Shown in pieces: positions 57,618 through 64,000 of a stretch of 64,000 nucleotides of DNA. Origin of the DNA: DASSUW01 sp963844205 (lineage in GTDB: Bacteria > Actinomycetota > Thermoleophilia > Solirubrobacterales > Solirubrobacteraceae); the NCBI GenBank assembly GCA_963844205.1, contig CAWJNK010000001.1, positions 248,001 through 312,000 of the forward strand. Direction: 5' to 3'. Positions within the stretch are counted from its first letter, which is position 1, and the number at the start of each line of letters is the position of its first letter. The position numbers and the translations under genes are program-made. Under the pieces are notes generated by a model that had not been told where the DNA came from, searched no databases, and saw only the letters and a list, made by a program, of their open reading frames with translations.

Positions 57618-58682
57618 ATGCGCATGAGCACCTACGAGCGAGTCGCCGACCTGCCCCTGACGATCGACGACTACGCGCTGGAAGGGCTCACACGGACTGT
57701 CTCCAGCGGCTTCGAGCGCAAGACGACCGTCATCACGCTACGCGGCGGCGGCGAGGAGGGCCTCGGCGAGGACGTCACATACGACGCCGAGCTCCAGGTC
57801 GCCCAGCAGGAGCACGGGCCTGCGCTCCCAGTGGCCGGCGAATGGACGTTCGACGGCTTCTCGCGCCACCTCGCGGACCTCGACCTCTTCCCCGCGGGCG
57901 CGCCCGACCGCGACGTCTACATCAACTACCGCCGCTGGGGCTTCGAGAGCGCGGCGCTCGACCTCGCGCTGCGTCAGGCGGGGACCTCGCTCGCCGACGC
58001 GGTCGGCCGCGAGCTCGAGCCGGTGACGTTCGTCGTCTCCTCGCGGATGGGCGACCCGCCGACGATCAAGCCCGTCACGAGCCGCCTCGCCCGCTACCCG
58101 GGCCTGCGCTTCAAGCTCGACGCCACGCCGGACTGGGACGACGAGCTGATCGAAGGGCTGATCGCCACCGGCGCCGTCGACTCGATCGACTTCAAGGGCA
58201 CGTACAAGGGCACGCCCGTCGACACCGATACCGACGCCGGCTTCTACCGCCGCATCGCCGAGGCGTTCCCCGACGCCTGGCTCGAGGACCCAGACCTCGA
58301 GCCGGAGGACGCGCGGGAGGCGCTGCGGCCGTTCGAGGAGCGCATCACCTGGGACGCGCCGATCCACTCGGTCGACGACATCCTCGCCGCGCCGGTGCTG
58401 CCGCGCACGGTCAACCTCAAGCCGTCGCGCTTCGGCAGCGTCAAGGCGCTGTTCGAGGGCTACGACTTCTGCGACGACCGCGGGATGGGCGCCTACGGCG
58501 GCGGGCAGTACGAGCTCGGACCCGGCCGCGGGCAGATCCAGTACCTCGCCGCGCTGTTCCATGCGGACGCGCCGAACGACATCGCGCCGTCCGGGTATGA
58601 CGACATCGACCCCGAGCCCGGCCTCCCGGAGAGCCCGCTCACCCCCGACCCCGAGCCCACCGGATTTCGCCGGCGGTCGTAG
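57618..58682 (+). CDS. Enolase-superfamily-like protein of unknown reaction
   Basis: 354 residues from ATG 57618 (a second ATG at 57624). An N-terminal alpha+beta part (MRMSTYERVADLPLTIDDYA, FERKTTVITLRGGGEEGLGE) is followed by a barrel-like part: LRFKLDATPDWDDELIEGLI, VDSIDFKGTYKGTPVDTDTD, WLEDPDLEPEDAREALRPFE, WDAPIHSVDDILA, TVNLKPSRFGSVKALFEGYD and GAYGGGQYELGPGRGQIQYL. The order K-x-D, I-D-F, E-D-P, D and N-L-K-P matches the metal-binding acids and second Lys of mandelate-racemase-type enolase-superfamily members. Residue roles are my inference. It stands between the DUF2298 gene (divergent) and a small membrane protein gene. Confidence 0.7.
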   Translation: MRMSTYERVADLPLTIDDYALEGLTRTVSSGFERKTTVITLRGGGEEGLGEDVTYDAELQVAQQEHGPALPVAGEWTFDGFSRHLADLDLFPAGAPDRDVYINYRRWGFESAALDLALRQAGTSLADAVGRELEPVTFVVSSRMGDPPTIKPVTSRLARYPGLRFKLDATPDWDDELIEGLIATGAVDSIDFKGTYKGTPVDTDTDAGFYRRIAEAFPDAWLEDPDLEPEDAREALRPFEERITWDAPIHSVDDILAAPVLPRTVNLKPSRFGSVKALFEGYDFCDDRGMGAYGGGQYELGPGRGQIQYLAALFHADAPNDIAPSGYDDIDPEPGLPESPLTPDPEPTGFRRRS

Positions 58683-58697
58683 ACTGCGCTCACCACC

Positions 58698-59329
<632 letters not shown>

Positions 59330-59336
<7 letters not shown>

Positions 59337-59502
59337 GGTCTGTCCAAGAAGATCCGGCCCGACCGTGGTGGTCGTGGACCGAGCCGGGCGTCGCACGAAC
59401 CGAAGGGAATACGAAAGTATTTCCGAGTGTTCGGGTGGCGATCCGGCGAAGTGTCCACGGACGCCACGGGCGTGGCGGGGTTCTTGGACAGGCCCTTAGC
59501 TC
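59330..59502. repeat. Foldback (MITE-like) element with TIRs
   Basis: Terminal inverted repeats: GAGCTAGGGTCTGTCCAAGAA-type sequence at the left (59330-59350), matched on the other strand at 59481-59502 with one C/T difference and one extra A. Between them the arms continue to pair with gaps (CGTGGAC with GTCCACG) down to GGGAATAC-GAAA-GTATTTCC at the centre. Total about 173 bp, no open reading frame. The left end covers the stop codon of the membrane-protein gene; the right end is 14 bases before the sigma factor ATG. Confidence 0.75.
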
Positions 59503-59515
59503 ACGTTCCGGGGCG

Positions 59516-59992
59516 ATGTCGCGTTCTACGAACGTGACGCTGCCGCCGTTCTGGATCCTCGTCGAGCGCCATGGCGACGAGCTGCTCGCCCATGCCCGGC
59601 GGATGGCCGGAGACCAGCACGCGGAGGACGTGGTGCAGGACGCGCTGCTGCGCGCGCTGCGCGCGTACCCGCGGCTGCGCCACGCCGACCACCTGCGCGC
59701 CTGGCTGTACCGGGTGACCACGACGACCGCCATCGACCTCCACCGCTCGCGCCGGCGCGAGCTCCCGACCGACGACGTGCCGGCCGCCGCCACCCACGAC
59801 ACGTACGACGAGGGCACGTTCGAGGCGCTGATCGCGCCGCTGCCGGACGGCGCGCGGATCGCGCTGCGGCTGCGCTTCGTCGACGACCTCGACTACGAGG
59901 GCATCGCCGACCGGCTCGGCATCTCGGCCGTCGCCGCCCGCCAGCGCGTGTCCACCGCCGTCCGCACCCTGCGAGAGAGAGCCGCCGCATGA
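59516..59992 (+). CDS. ECF-type RNA polymerase sigma factor
   Basis: 158 residues from ATG 59516. Region 2: HGDELLAHARRMAGDQHAEDVVQDALLRALRAYPRL (about 20-55), then LRAWLYRVTTTTAIDLHRSR. Region 4: ALIAPLPDGARIALRLRFVD, then YEGIADRLGISAVAARQRVSTAVRTLRERA (about 126-155), a clear helix-turn-helix. No anti-sigma factor gene is adjacent. Its stop overlaps the ATG of the DNA repair methyltransferase (ATGA), so it may respond to alkylation damage. Confidence 0.9.
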   Translation: MSRSTNVTLPPFWILVERHGDELLAHARRMAGDQHAEDVVQDALLRALRAYPRLRHADHLRAWLYRVTTTTAIDLHRSRRRELPTDDVPAAATHDTYDEGTFEALIAPLPDGARIALRLRFVDDLDYEGIADRLGISAVAARQRVSTAVRTLRERAAA

Positions 59993-60564
59993 CCCCGCTC
60001 CCCGACCACCTGCTCGAGTCCGTCGCCGCCGCCGCCGTGCGCGAGGGCCTCGCCGACGCCGTCTTCACCCGCCTGCGCACCCCGATCGGCCGCCTGCTCG
60101 TCGTCCAGGGCGAGCGCGGCGTCATCCGCGTCGGGTTCGAGGAGGAGCCCGAGGACCGCGTGCTGGCCGAGGTCGCCTCGCGTCTCGGCCCCCGGATCGT
60201 CGGCTCCGACCGCGAGCTCGCGGACACCCGCGAGGAGCTCGAGGCCTACTTCGCCGGCGAGGGCGACCCGCAGCGCCTGCCCGTGGACCTCTCGCTCGTC
60301 GCGCCCCCGTTCCGGCACGCGGTGCTGGAGACGCTGCACGCGATCCCGCGCGGCTCGGTCGTCACGTACGGCGACCTCGCGGGCCGCGCCGGCAACCCGC
60401 GCGCCTACCGCGCGGCCGCGACCGCCTGCGCGCGCAATCCCGTCCCGATCGTCGTGCCCTGCCACCGGGTGGTCCCGGCCGGAGGCGGGATCGGCGACTA
60501 CGGCGGCGGCCCGGAGCGCAAGCGCGCGCTGCTCGAGCTCGAGGGTGCCCGGATCCACCGATGA
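59989..60564 (+). CDS. ogt: Methylated-DNA-protein-cysteine methyltransferase
   Basis: 191 residues. Active-site PCHRVVPAGG with Cys158, HTH part VTYGDLAGRAGNPRAYRAAA with the Arg finger position, and the N-terminal RNase-H-like domain (TPIGRLLVVQGERGVIRVGF). It removes O6-alkyl groups from guanine by transfer to its Cys. Co-translated with the ECF sigma gene. The last five codons form the left end of a long palindrome. Confidence 0.93.
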   Translation: MTPLPDHLLESVAAAAVREGLADAVFTRLRTPIGRLLVVQGERGVIRVGFEEEPEDRVLAEVASRLGPRIVGSDRELADTREELEAYFAGEGDPQRLPVDLSLVAPPFRHAVLETLHAIPRGSVVTYGDLAGRAGNPRAYRAAATACARNPVPIVVPCHRVVPAGGGIGDYGGGPERKRALLELEGARIHR

Positions 60565-60702
60565 TCCGTGGATGCCTCGGCGCCGTGGGCCGAGTCAGAG
60601 ACGATCGGCCGCGCATCAGATGTGGTGGGCCACCTAGGATCGCGGCCGATCGGCTCTGGCGAACGGCCACGGGGGCGAGGCGCCGCGGGGATCGGTGGAG
60701 CC
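60551..60702. repeat. Long palindrome between convergent ogt and cyclophilin genes
   Basis: About 70-bp arms pair with few mismatches around a centre at 60624-60634 (GGTGGGCCACC). The best-matched blocks are TCCACCGAT, GCCTCG, CCGTGG and CAGAG(A/C)CGATCGGCCGCG. The left arm includes the last codons and stop of ogt, and the right arm ends four bases before the stop codon of the cyclophilin gene. It probably serves as a two-way terminator or is a foldback repeat. Confidence 0.75.
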
Positions 60703-60706
60703 GGGC

Positions 60707-61387
60707 TCAGCCGCTGACCGCGACCTTCACCGACGAGATGACCACCGGCTCGACCGGTTTCTCCGTCGCCGGGTCGATCTCGGCGACGCCGATCTTGTCG
60801 ACCACCTCCTGGCCGGCGGTGACCTTGCCGAGCAGGGCGTAGTCGGGCGGGAGCTGCGCGTCCTCGGCCGTCACGACGAAGAACTGGCTGCCGGACGTTC
60901 CGGCCGGCTCCGCCCCGGTCTTGGCCATCGCCACGACGCCCTTCTCGTAGAGGAGGTCCTGGGACGGCGCCTCGACCACCGAGTAGCCCGGGCCGCCGGT
61001 GCCGTCGCCCTTCGGGTCCCCGCCCTGGATGACGAAGCCGGCGACGATCCGGTGGAAGGTCGTGCCGTTGTAGAAGCCCTTGTCGGCCAGCGACTTGAAC
61101 GAGCCGCCGGTCTTCGGCGCCTGCTTGGGGTCGAGCGTGATCTCGAAGTCGCCGCAGTTGGTGGAGACGGTGGCGACGTAGGTCTTGGACGCGTCGAGCG
61201 TCGCCTTGGGCTTGGGCAGCTTCCCCTCGCCCTTCGGCTCGGGCGCCTTGGCGGCCTCGCAGCCGGCGGGCGCGGCCTCCTCGGTCGCCGTCGGCGTGGC
61301 GGCGGCCTCGTCGCCGCTGCCGTCGTCGTCGCCGCACGCGGCGACCAGCAGCGCACACACCAGGCACAGGATCAGGACCCGCAGCAT
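60707..61387 (-). CDS. Cyclophilin-type peptidyl-prolyl isomerase lipoprotein
   Basis: 226 residues from ATG 61387. Signal peptide with lipobox LLVAAC (Cys18), then an Asp/Ala/Glu linker. The cyclophilin domain shows GDFEITLDPKQAPKTGGSFK, FYNGTTFHRIVAGFVIQGGD (catalytic Arg in FHRI), GVVAMAKTGAEPAGTSGSQFFVVTAED (about 158-184) and YALLGKVTAGQEVVDKI. It helps folding of secreted proteins at the membrane surface. It is divergent from the HAD gene. Confidence 0.92.
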   Translation of the reverse strand: MLRVLILCLVCALLVAACGDDDGSGDEAAATPTATEEAAPAGCEAAKAPEPKGEGKLPKPKATLDASKTYVATVSTNCGDFEITLDPKQAPKTGGSFKSLADKGFYNGTTFHRIVAGFVIQGGDPKGDGTGGPGYSVVEAPSQDLLYEKGVVAMAKTGAEPAGTSGSQFFVVTAEDAQLPPDYALLGKVTAGQEVVDKIGVAEIDPATEKPVEPVVISSVKVAVSG

Positions 61388-61411
61388 GGGCGGCGATGAT
61401 AGACACGCTGC

Positions 61412-62206
61412 GTGCGCGCCTCTCCACGGATCCGGGCCTACGGCCACGTCCTGCTCGACCTCGACGGGTGCGTCTGGGTCGGCGACGAGCCGTGCGACGG
61501 CGCGGTCGACGCGGTGGCCGCGATCCGCGACACGGGCGCCGCAGTGCTGTTCCTCACCAACGACGTCCGTCACGCACCCGAGGACTTCGTCCGCAAGCTC
61601 TGGCGGCTCGGGTTCCAGGCCTCCCTCGCGGAGATCGTGACGGCCGGCGCTGCGCTCCAGTTCCAGCTCGCAGGGCGCGAGCGCGGGTCGGCGTTCGTGG
61701 TCGGCTCGCAGGCGCTCGTCGACCACGTCGCGGCCGCCGGGATGCGGATCCTCAACCGCACGCCGTTCGCCACGCGCGCCGACGTGGTGGTCGTCGGCGG
61801 CCACGACGAGTTCGACTACGACGAGCTGCGGACGGCCACCCAGGCGGTCCTGCGCGGGGCTGAGCTGATCGGCGCCACCCGCGACCCGACGTTCCCGATG
61901 CCCGACGGGCCGTGGCCGGGGACCGGCGCGGTGCTGGCCGCGGTCGAGGCGGCCACCGGACGGCGCGCGAGCCTGGTCGTCGGCAAGCCCGAGCCGGCGA
62001 TGTACGAAGCGGCCCGCGACCGGCTCGGCCCGGGCCGGATGCTCGCGGTCGGCGACCGGCTCGACGTCGACGTGGCCGGCGCCCGCCGAGCGGGGATCGA
62101 CTCCGCGCTCGTGCTCACGGGCGTCGCGACGCGAGAGGAGGCCGACGCCGCCGACCCGCGGCCGACGTTCGTGGCCGACTCGCTCGCCGCTTTGGTGGCC
62201 GAGTAG
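61412..62206 (+). CDS. HAD-superfamily IIA hydrolase (NagD-like)
   Basis: 264 residues from GTG 61412. Motif I LLDLDGCVWVGDEP (D-x-D-G), motif II LFLTNDVRHAPEDF, motif III Lys in VVGKPEPAMYEAA and motif IV MLAVGDRLDVDVAGARRAGI. The cap inserted between motifs II and III is of the IIA type (VVVVGGHDEFDYDEL). It dephosphorylates small metabolites such as nucleotides or sugar phosphates. Starts 24 bases from the divergent cyclophilin gene. Confidence 0.92.
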   Translation: MRASPRIRAYGHVLLDLDGCVWVGDEPCDGAVDAVAAIRDTGAAVLFLTNDVRHAPEDFVRKLWRLGFQASLAEIVTAGAALQFQLAGRERGSAFVVGSQALVDHVAAAGMRILNRTPFATRADVVVVGGHDEFDYDELRTATQAVLRGAELIGATRDPTFPMPDGPWPGTGAVLAAVEAATGRRASLVVGKPEPAMYEAARDRLGPGRMLAVGDRLDVDVAGARRAGIDSALVLTGVATREEADAADPRPTFVADSLAALVAE

Positions 62207-62213
62207 GCGCCGG

Positions 62214-62360
62214 CGAACGTCAACTGCGGCATTGAGGGGAGCGGGATCGAGCCCTCAGCGGGTCGAGTGATCAGTTAATACCGCTAGAGGGAATTAACTG
62301 ATCACTCGGCAGCCGGGCGGACGGCACCCCCGCTTCCCCACCCAGCGCAGTTGAAGTTCG
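62214..62360. repeat. Foldback intergenic element, copy 2
   Basis: Left end CGAACGTCAACTGCGG (62214-62229) and right end CCCAGCGCAGTTGAAGTTCG (62341-62360) are inverted relative to each other, again with C/G-rich inner extensions. Inside, a perfect 16-bp inverted repeat (CGAGTGATCAGTTAAT at 62264-62279, complement at 62293-62308) with a 13-base loop forms an AT-rich hairpin unusual for this genome. The outer ends match the element at 51.4 kb. Confidence 0.72.
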
Positions 62361-62384
62361 GCGACGGCTAGCCTGCTCGCTCGC

Positions 62385-63257
62385 ATGGACCGCGACGTGC
62401 ATCTCATCGTCAACCCCTCGGCGGGTGCGGGGCGCGCCTCGAGGCTGCTGCCCGACGTGGAGGCCGCGCTCCGCTCACATGGGCTCGCGTTCCGCGTCGA
62501 TCGCACGACCTCGATCGAGCACGCGCGCGAGCTCGCGCAGGCGGCCCGGGAGGCCGGCGCGATCGCGGCCGCGATGGGCGGCGACGGGATCGCCGGTGCG
62601 GTGGCGGGGGAGCTCAAGGGCACGGACGCCGTGATGGCGGTGCTGCCCGGCGGGCGCGGCAACGACCTCGCGCGCAAGCTCGGCATCGGCCACGACCCCG
62701 TGGCGGCGATCGACTTCGTGGCGGCCGGCCGCGAGCGGAGGATCGACGTCGGCGAGGCGGGCGGCAGGACCTACGTCGGGATCCTCAGCGCGGGCTTCGA
62801 CTCCGAGGTCAACCGGATCGCCAACGGGACCCGGCTGCCGCTCGGCACGCAGGTCTACGCCTACGGCGCGCTCCGCGCGCTCTGGAGCTGGAAGCCCGCG
62901 GACTGGGAGGTCGACATCGACGGTACCCGCCACCAGTTCACCGGGTATGCCGTCGCGGTGTCCAACTCGGGGGTCTTCGGCGGCGGGATGTGGCTGGTGC
63001 CCGACGCCGCGCTCGACGACGGGATGCTCGACATCGCGTTCACCGAGGACCGGCCGAAGCTCGACTACCTGAAGGGCCTCAAGCAGGTGTTCGACGGCGC
63101 CCACCTCGACTCGCCGGCCTTCCGCATCCTCCGCGGCCGCGAGGTGAGGTTCCACGCCGACCGGCCGTTCACCGCCTACGCCGACGGCGACCCGATCGTC
63201 GACCTGCCGGCGACCGTGCGCGTCGTCCCCGGCGCGCTGCGGGTGATCGTCCCGTGA
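62385..63257 (+). CDS. Diacylglycerol/sphingosine kinase-family lipid kinase
   Basis: 290 residues. DAGK catalytic domain: HLIVNPSAGAGRASRLLPDV, the glycine-rich AAMGGDGIAGAVAGEL, and the VLPGGRGNDLARKLGI motif (G-G-x-x-N-D). The C-terminal part has SAGFDSEVNRIAN and RVVPGALRVIVP. Residue use is close to DgkB/YegS. It may feed undecaprenol- or diacylglycerol-phosphate for wall or membrane lipid synthesis. The stop overlaps the murT start (GTGA). Confidence 0.92.
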   Translation: MDRDVHLIVNPSAGAGRASRLLPDVEAALRSHGLAFRVDRTTSIEHARELAQAAREAGAIAAAMGGDGIAGAVAGELKGTDAVMAVLPGGRGNDLARKLGIGHDPVAAIDFVAAGRERRIDVGEAGGRTYVGILSAGFDSEVNRIANGTRLPLGTQVYAYGALRALWSWKPADWEVDIDGTRHQFTGYAVAVSNSGVFGGGMWLVPDAALDDGMLDIAFTEDRPKLDYLKGLKQVFDGAHLDSPAFRILRGREVRFHADRPFTAYADGDPIVDLPATVRVVPGALRVIVP

Positions 63258-64000
63258 GGCTCGCCGCGGGCCTGCTCGCCGCGCGCGCCACCGGCGCCGT
63301 CACCCGCCTCGCCGGCCGCGGCGGGACCTCGCTGCCCGGGAAGGTGCTGATGCGCGCCGAGCCGCATGCGATCGCGCGCCTGGCGGCGCGGCTGCCGCGC
63401 GGCAGCGTCGTCATCTCCGCCACCAACGGCAAGACCACGACCGCCGCGATGGTCGCCTCCGTCCTCGCCCGCGCCGGCACCCGGCTCGTGCACAACCGGG
63501 CCGGCGCGAACATGGCGGGCGGCGTGGCGACCGCCCTGGCGGACGCCGCGGGCGACCCCGGCGACATGGGGCTGTTCGAGGTCGACGAGTTCTGGCTCGG
63601 GCCGGTCGCCGCCGAGCTCGAGCCCCGCGCCGTCCTCCTCGGCAACCTGTTCCGCGACCAACTCGACCGCTACGGCGAGCTGGAGATCATCGCCGACCGG
63701 TGGGCGGGGATTGTGGCTGGCCTGGAGGCCAGCACATCCCTTGTGCTCAACGCCGATGACCCGCTGGTCGCCGACCTCGGACGCCACCGCGAGGCGCTCT
63801 ACTACGGGGTCGAGGACGACGCGCTGGCCCTGCCCGAGCTCCAGCACGCGTCGGACTCCAAGCACTGCCGCCGCTGCGGCCACGCCTACGCGTACGAGGC
63901 GGCCTACCTCGCCCACCTCGGCCGGTACGCGTGCCCCAACTGCGGCGCCCGGCGGCCCGATCCCGCGATCTCCGCAAGAGGAGTCGAGCTGCGCGGCATC
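63254..64000 (+). CDS. murT: Lipid II isoglutaminyl synthase subunit MurT (3'-truncated)
   Basis: 249 codons are visible from GTG 63254. Mur-ligase ATP motif VVISATNGKTTTAAMVASVL, FEVDEFWLGPVAAELEPRAV, LGNLFRDQLDRYGELEIIAD and NADDPLVADLGR are followed by a zinc-ribbon insert typical of MurT: HCRRCGHAYAYEAAYLAHLG and YACPNCGARRPDP (C-x2-C, C-x2-C). With GatD it amidates D-Glu of lipid II; gatD is expected just beyond the window. GTGA overlap with the lipid kinase gene. Confidence 0.92.
   Translation, partial: MRLAAGLLAARATGAVTRLAGRGGTSLPGKVLMRAEPHAIARLAARLPRGSVVISATNGKTTTAAMVASVLARAGTRLVHNRAGANMAGGVATALADAAGDPGDMGLFEVDEFWLGPVAAELEPRAVLLGNLFRDQLDRYGELEIIADRWAGIVAGLEASTSLVLNADDPLVADLGRHREALYYGVEDDALALPELQHASDSKHCRRCGHAYAYEAAYLAHLGRYACPNCGARRPDPAISARGVELRGI

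Overview
The window is a 64 kb chromosomal segment of a very GC-rich actinobacterium. Codon third positions are almost all G/C, GTG starts are common, and neighbouring genes overlap by ATGA or GTGA junctions. Gene content fits the class Thermoleophilia (Solirubrobacterales-like): DUF2298 and Agl23-type membrane proteins, stand-alone LAGLIDADG and HARE-type proteins, SpoIID-like secreted proteins, form II-type cox genes and MurT. The lineage call is inferred from gene content and composition, not from a marker gene.

Layout. 0-5.4 kb: the end of an unknown acidic protein, a large modular peptidoglycan-degrading enzyme that looks phage-like, an SDR oxidoreductase, a frameshifted free-standing LAGLIDADG endonuclease and a SIMPL protein. 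5.4-13.8 kb: a CapA-like lipoprotein, then an operon of response regulator, histidine kinase, a frameshifted small gene, a LolA-like exported protein and an ABC exporter. A GroES-like protein overlaps a sulfite-oxidase-type molybdoenzyme, followed by an anti-sigma kinase. 13.7-18.8 kb: assorted metabolic genes (UlaG-like hydrolase, sucraseferredoxin-like protein, alcohol dehydrogenase, PfkB kinase, AlkZ-like winged-helix protein).

18.8-27.1 kb: a potassium (Kdp) locus on the minus strand with an unusual organisation. KdpD is split into a C-terminal kinase half at the head of the run and an N-terminal sensor half at the tail. The structural order is F-A-C-B instead of F-A-B-C, and a 40-residue single-helix protein precedes kdpF. 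27.1-31.3 kb: a sulfate uptake operon (substrate-binding protein, CysT, CysW, CysA) ending in an Rrf2 regulator. 31.3-49 kb: a molybdenum island. It holds molybdate uptake (modABC), a MerR-HTH/Mop regulator with a palindromic site beside it, a MoaD-MoaE fusion (MoaX type), moaC-moaA-moeA, and a nine-gene cox-type operon (coxSLMDE, split XdhC, MocA, coxG) for a form II-like molybdenum hydroxylase. Uptake, cofactor synthesis, sulfuration/insertion chaperones and an apoenzyme are thus adjacent. A GGDEF/EAL protein sits inside the island and a PilZ protein next to it.

49-64 kb: a HARE-domain coiled-coil protein, an MBL hydrolase, SpoIID-like protein, a membrane glycosyl-transfer/flippase-like group, an enolase-superfamily-like protein, an ECF sigma/Ogt pair, cyclophilin, HAD hydrolase, lipid kinase and the start of MurT. 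Four long foldback elements sit in the intergenic gaps of this part (51.4, 59.4, 60.6 and 62.3 kb). Two of them share their termini and look like members of one repeat family. I see no rRNA, complete tRNA, CRISPR array or transposase gene.
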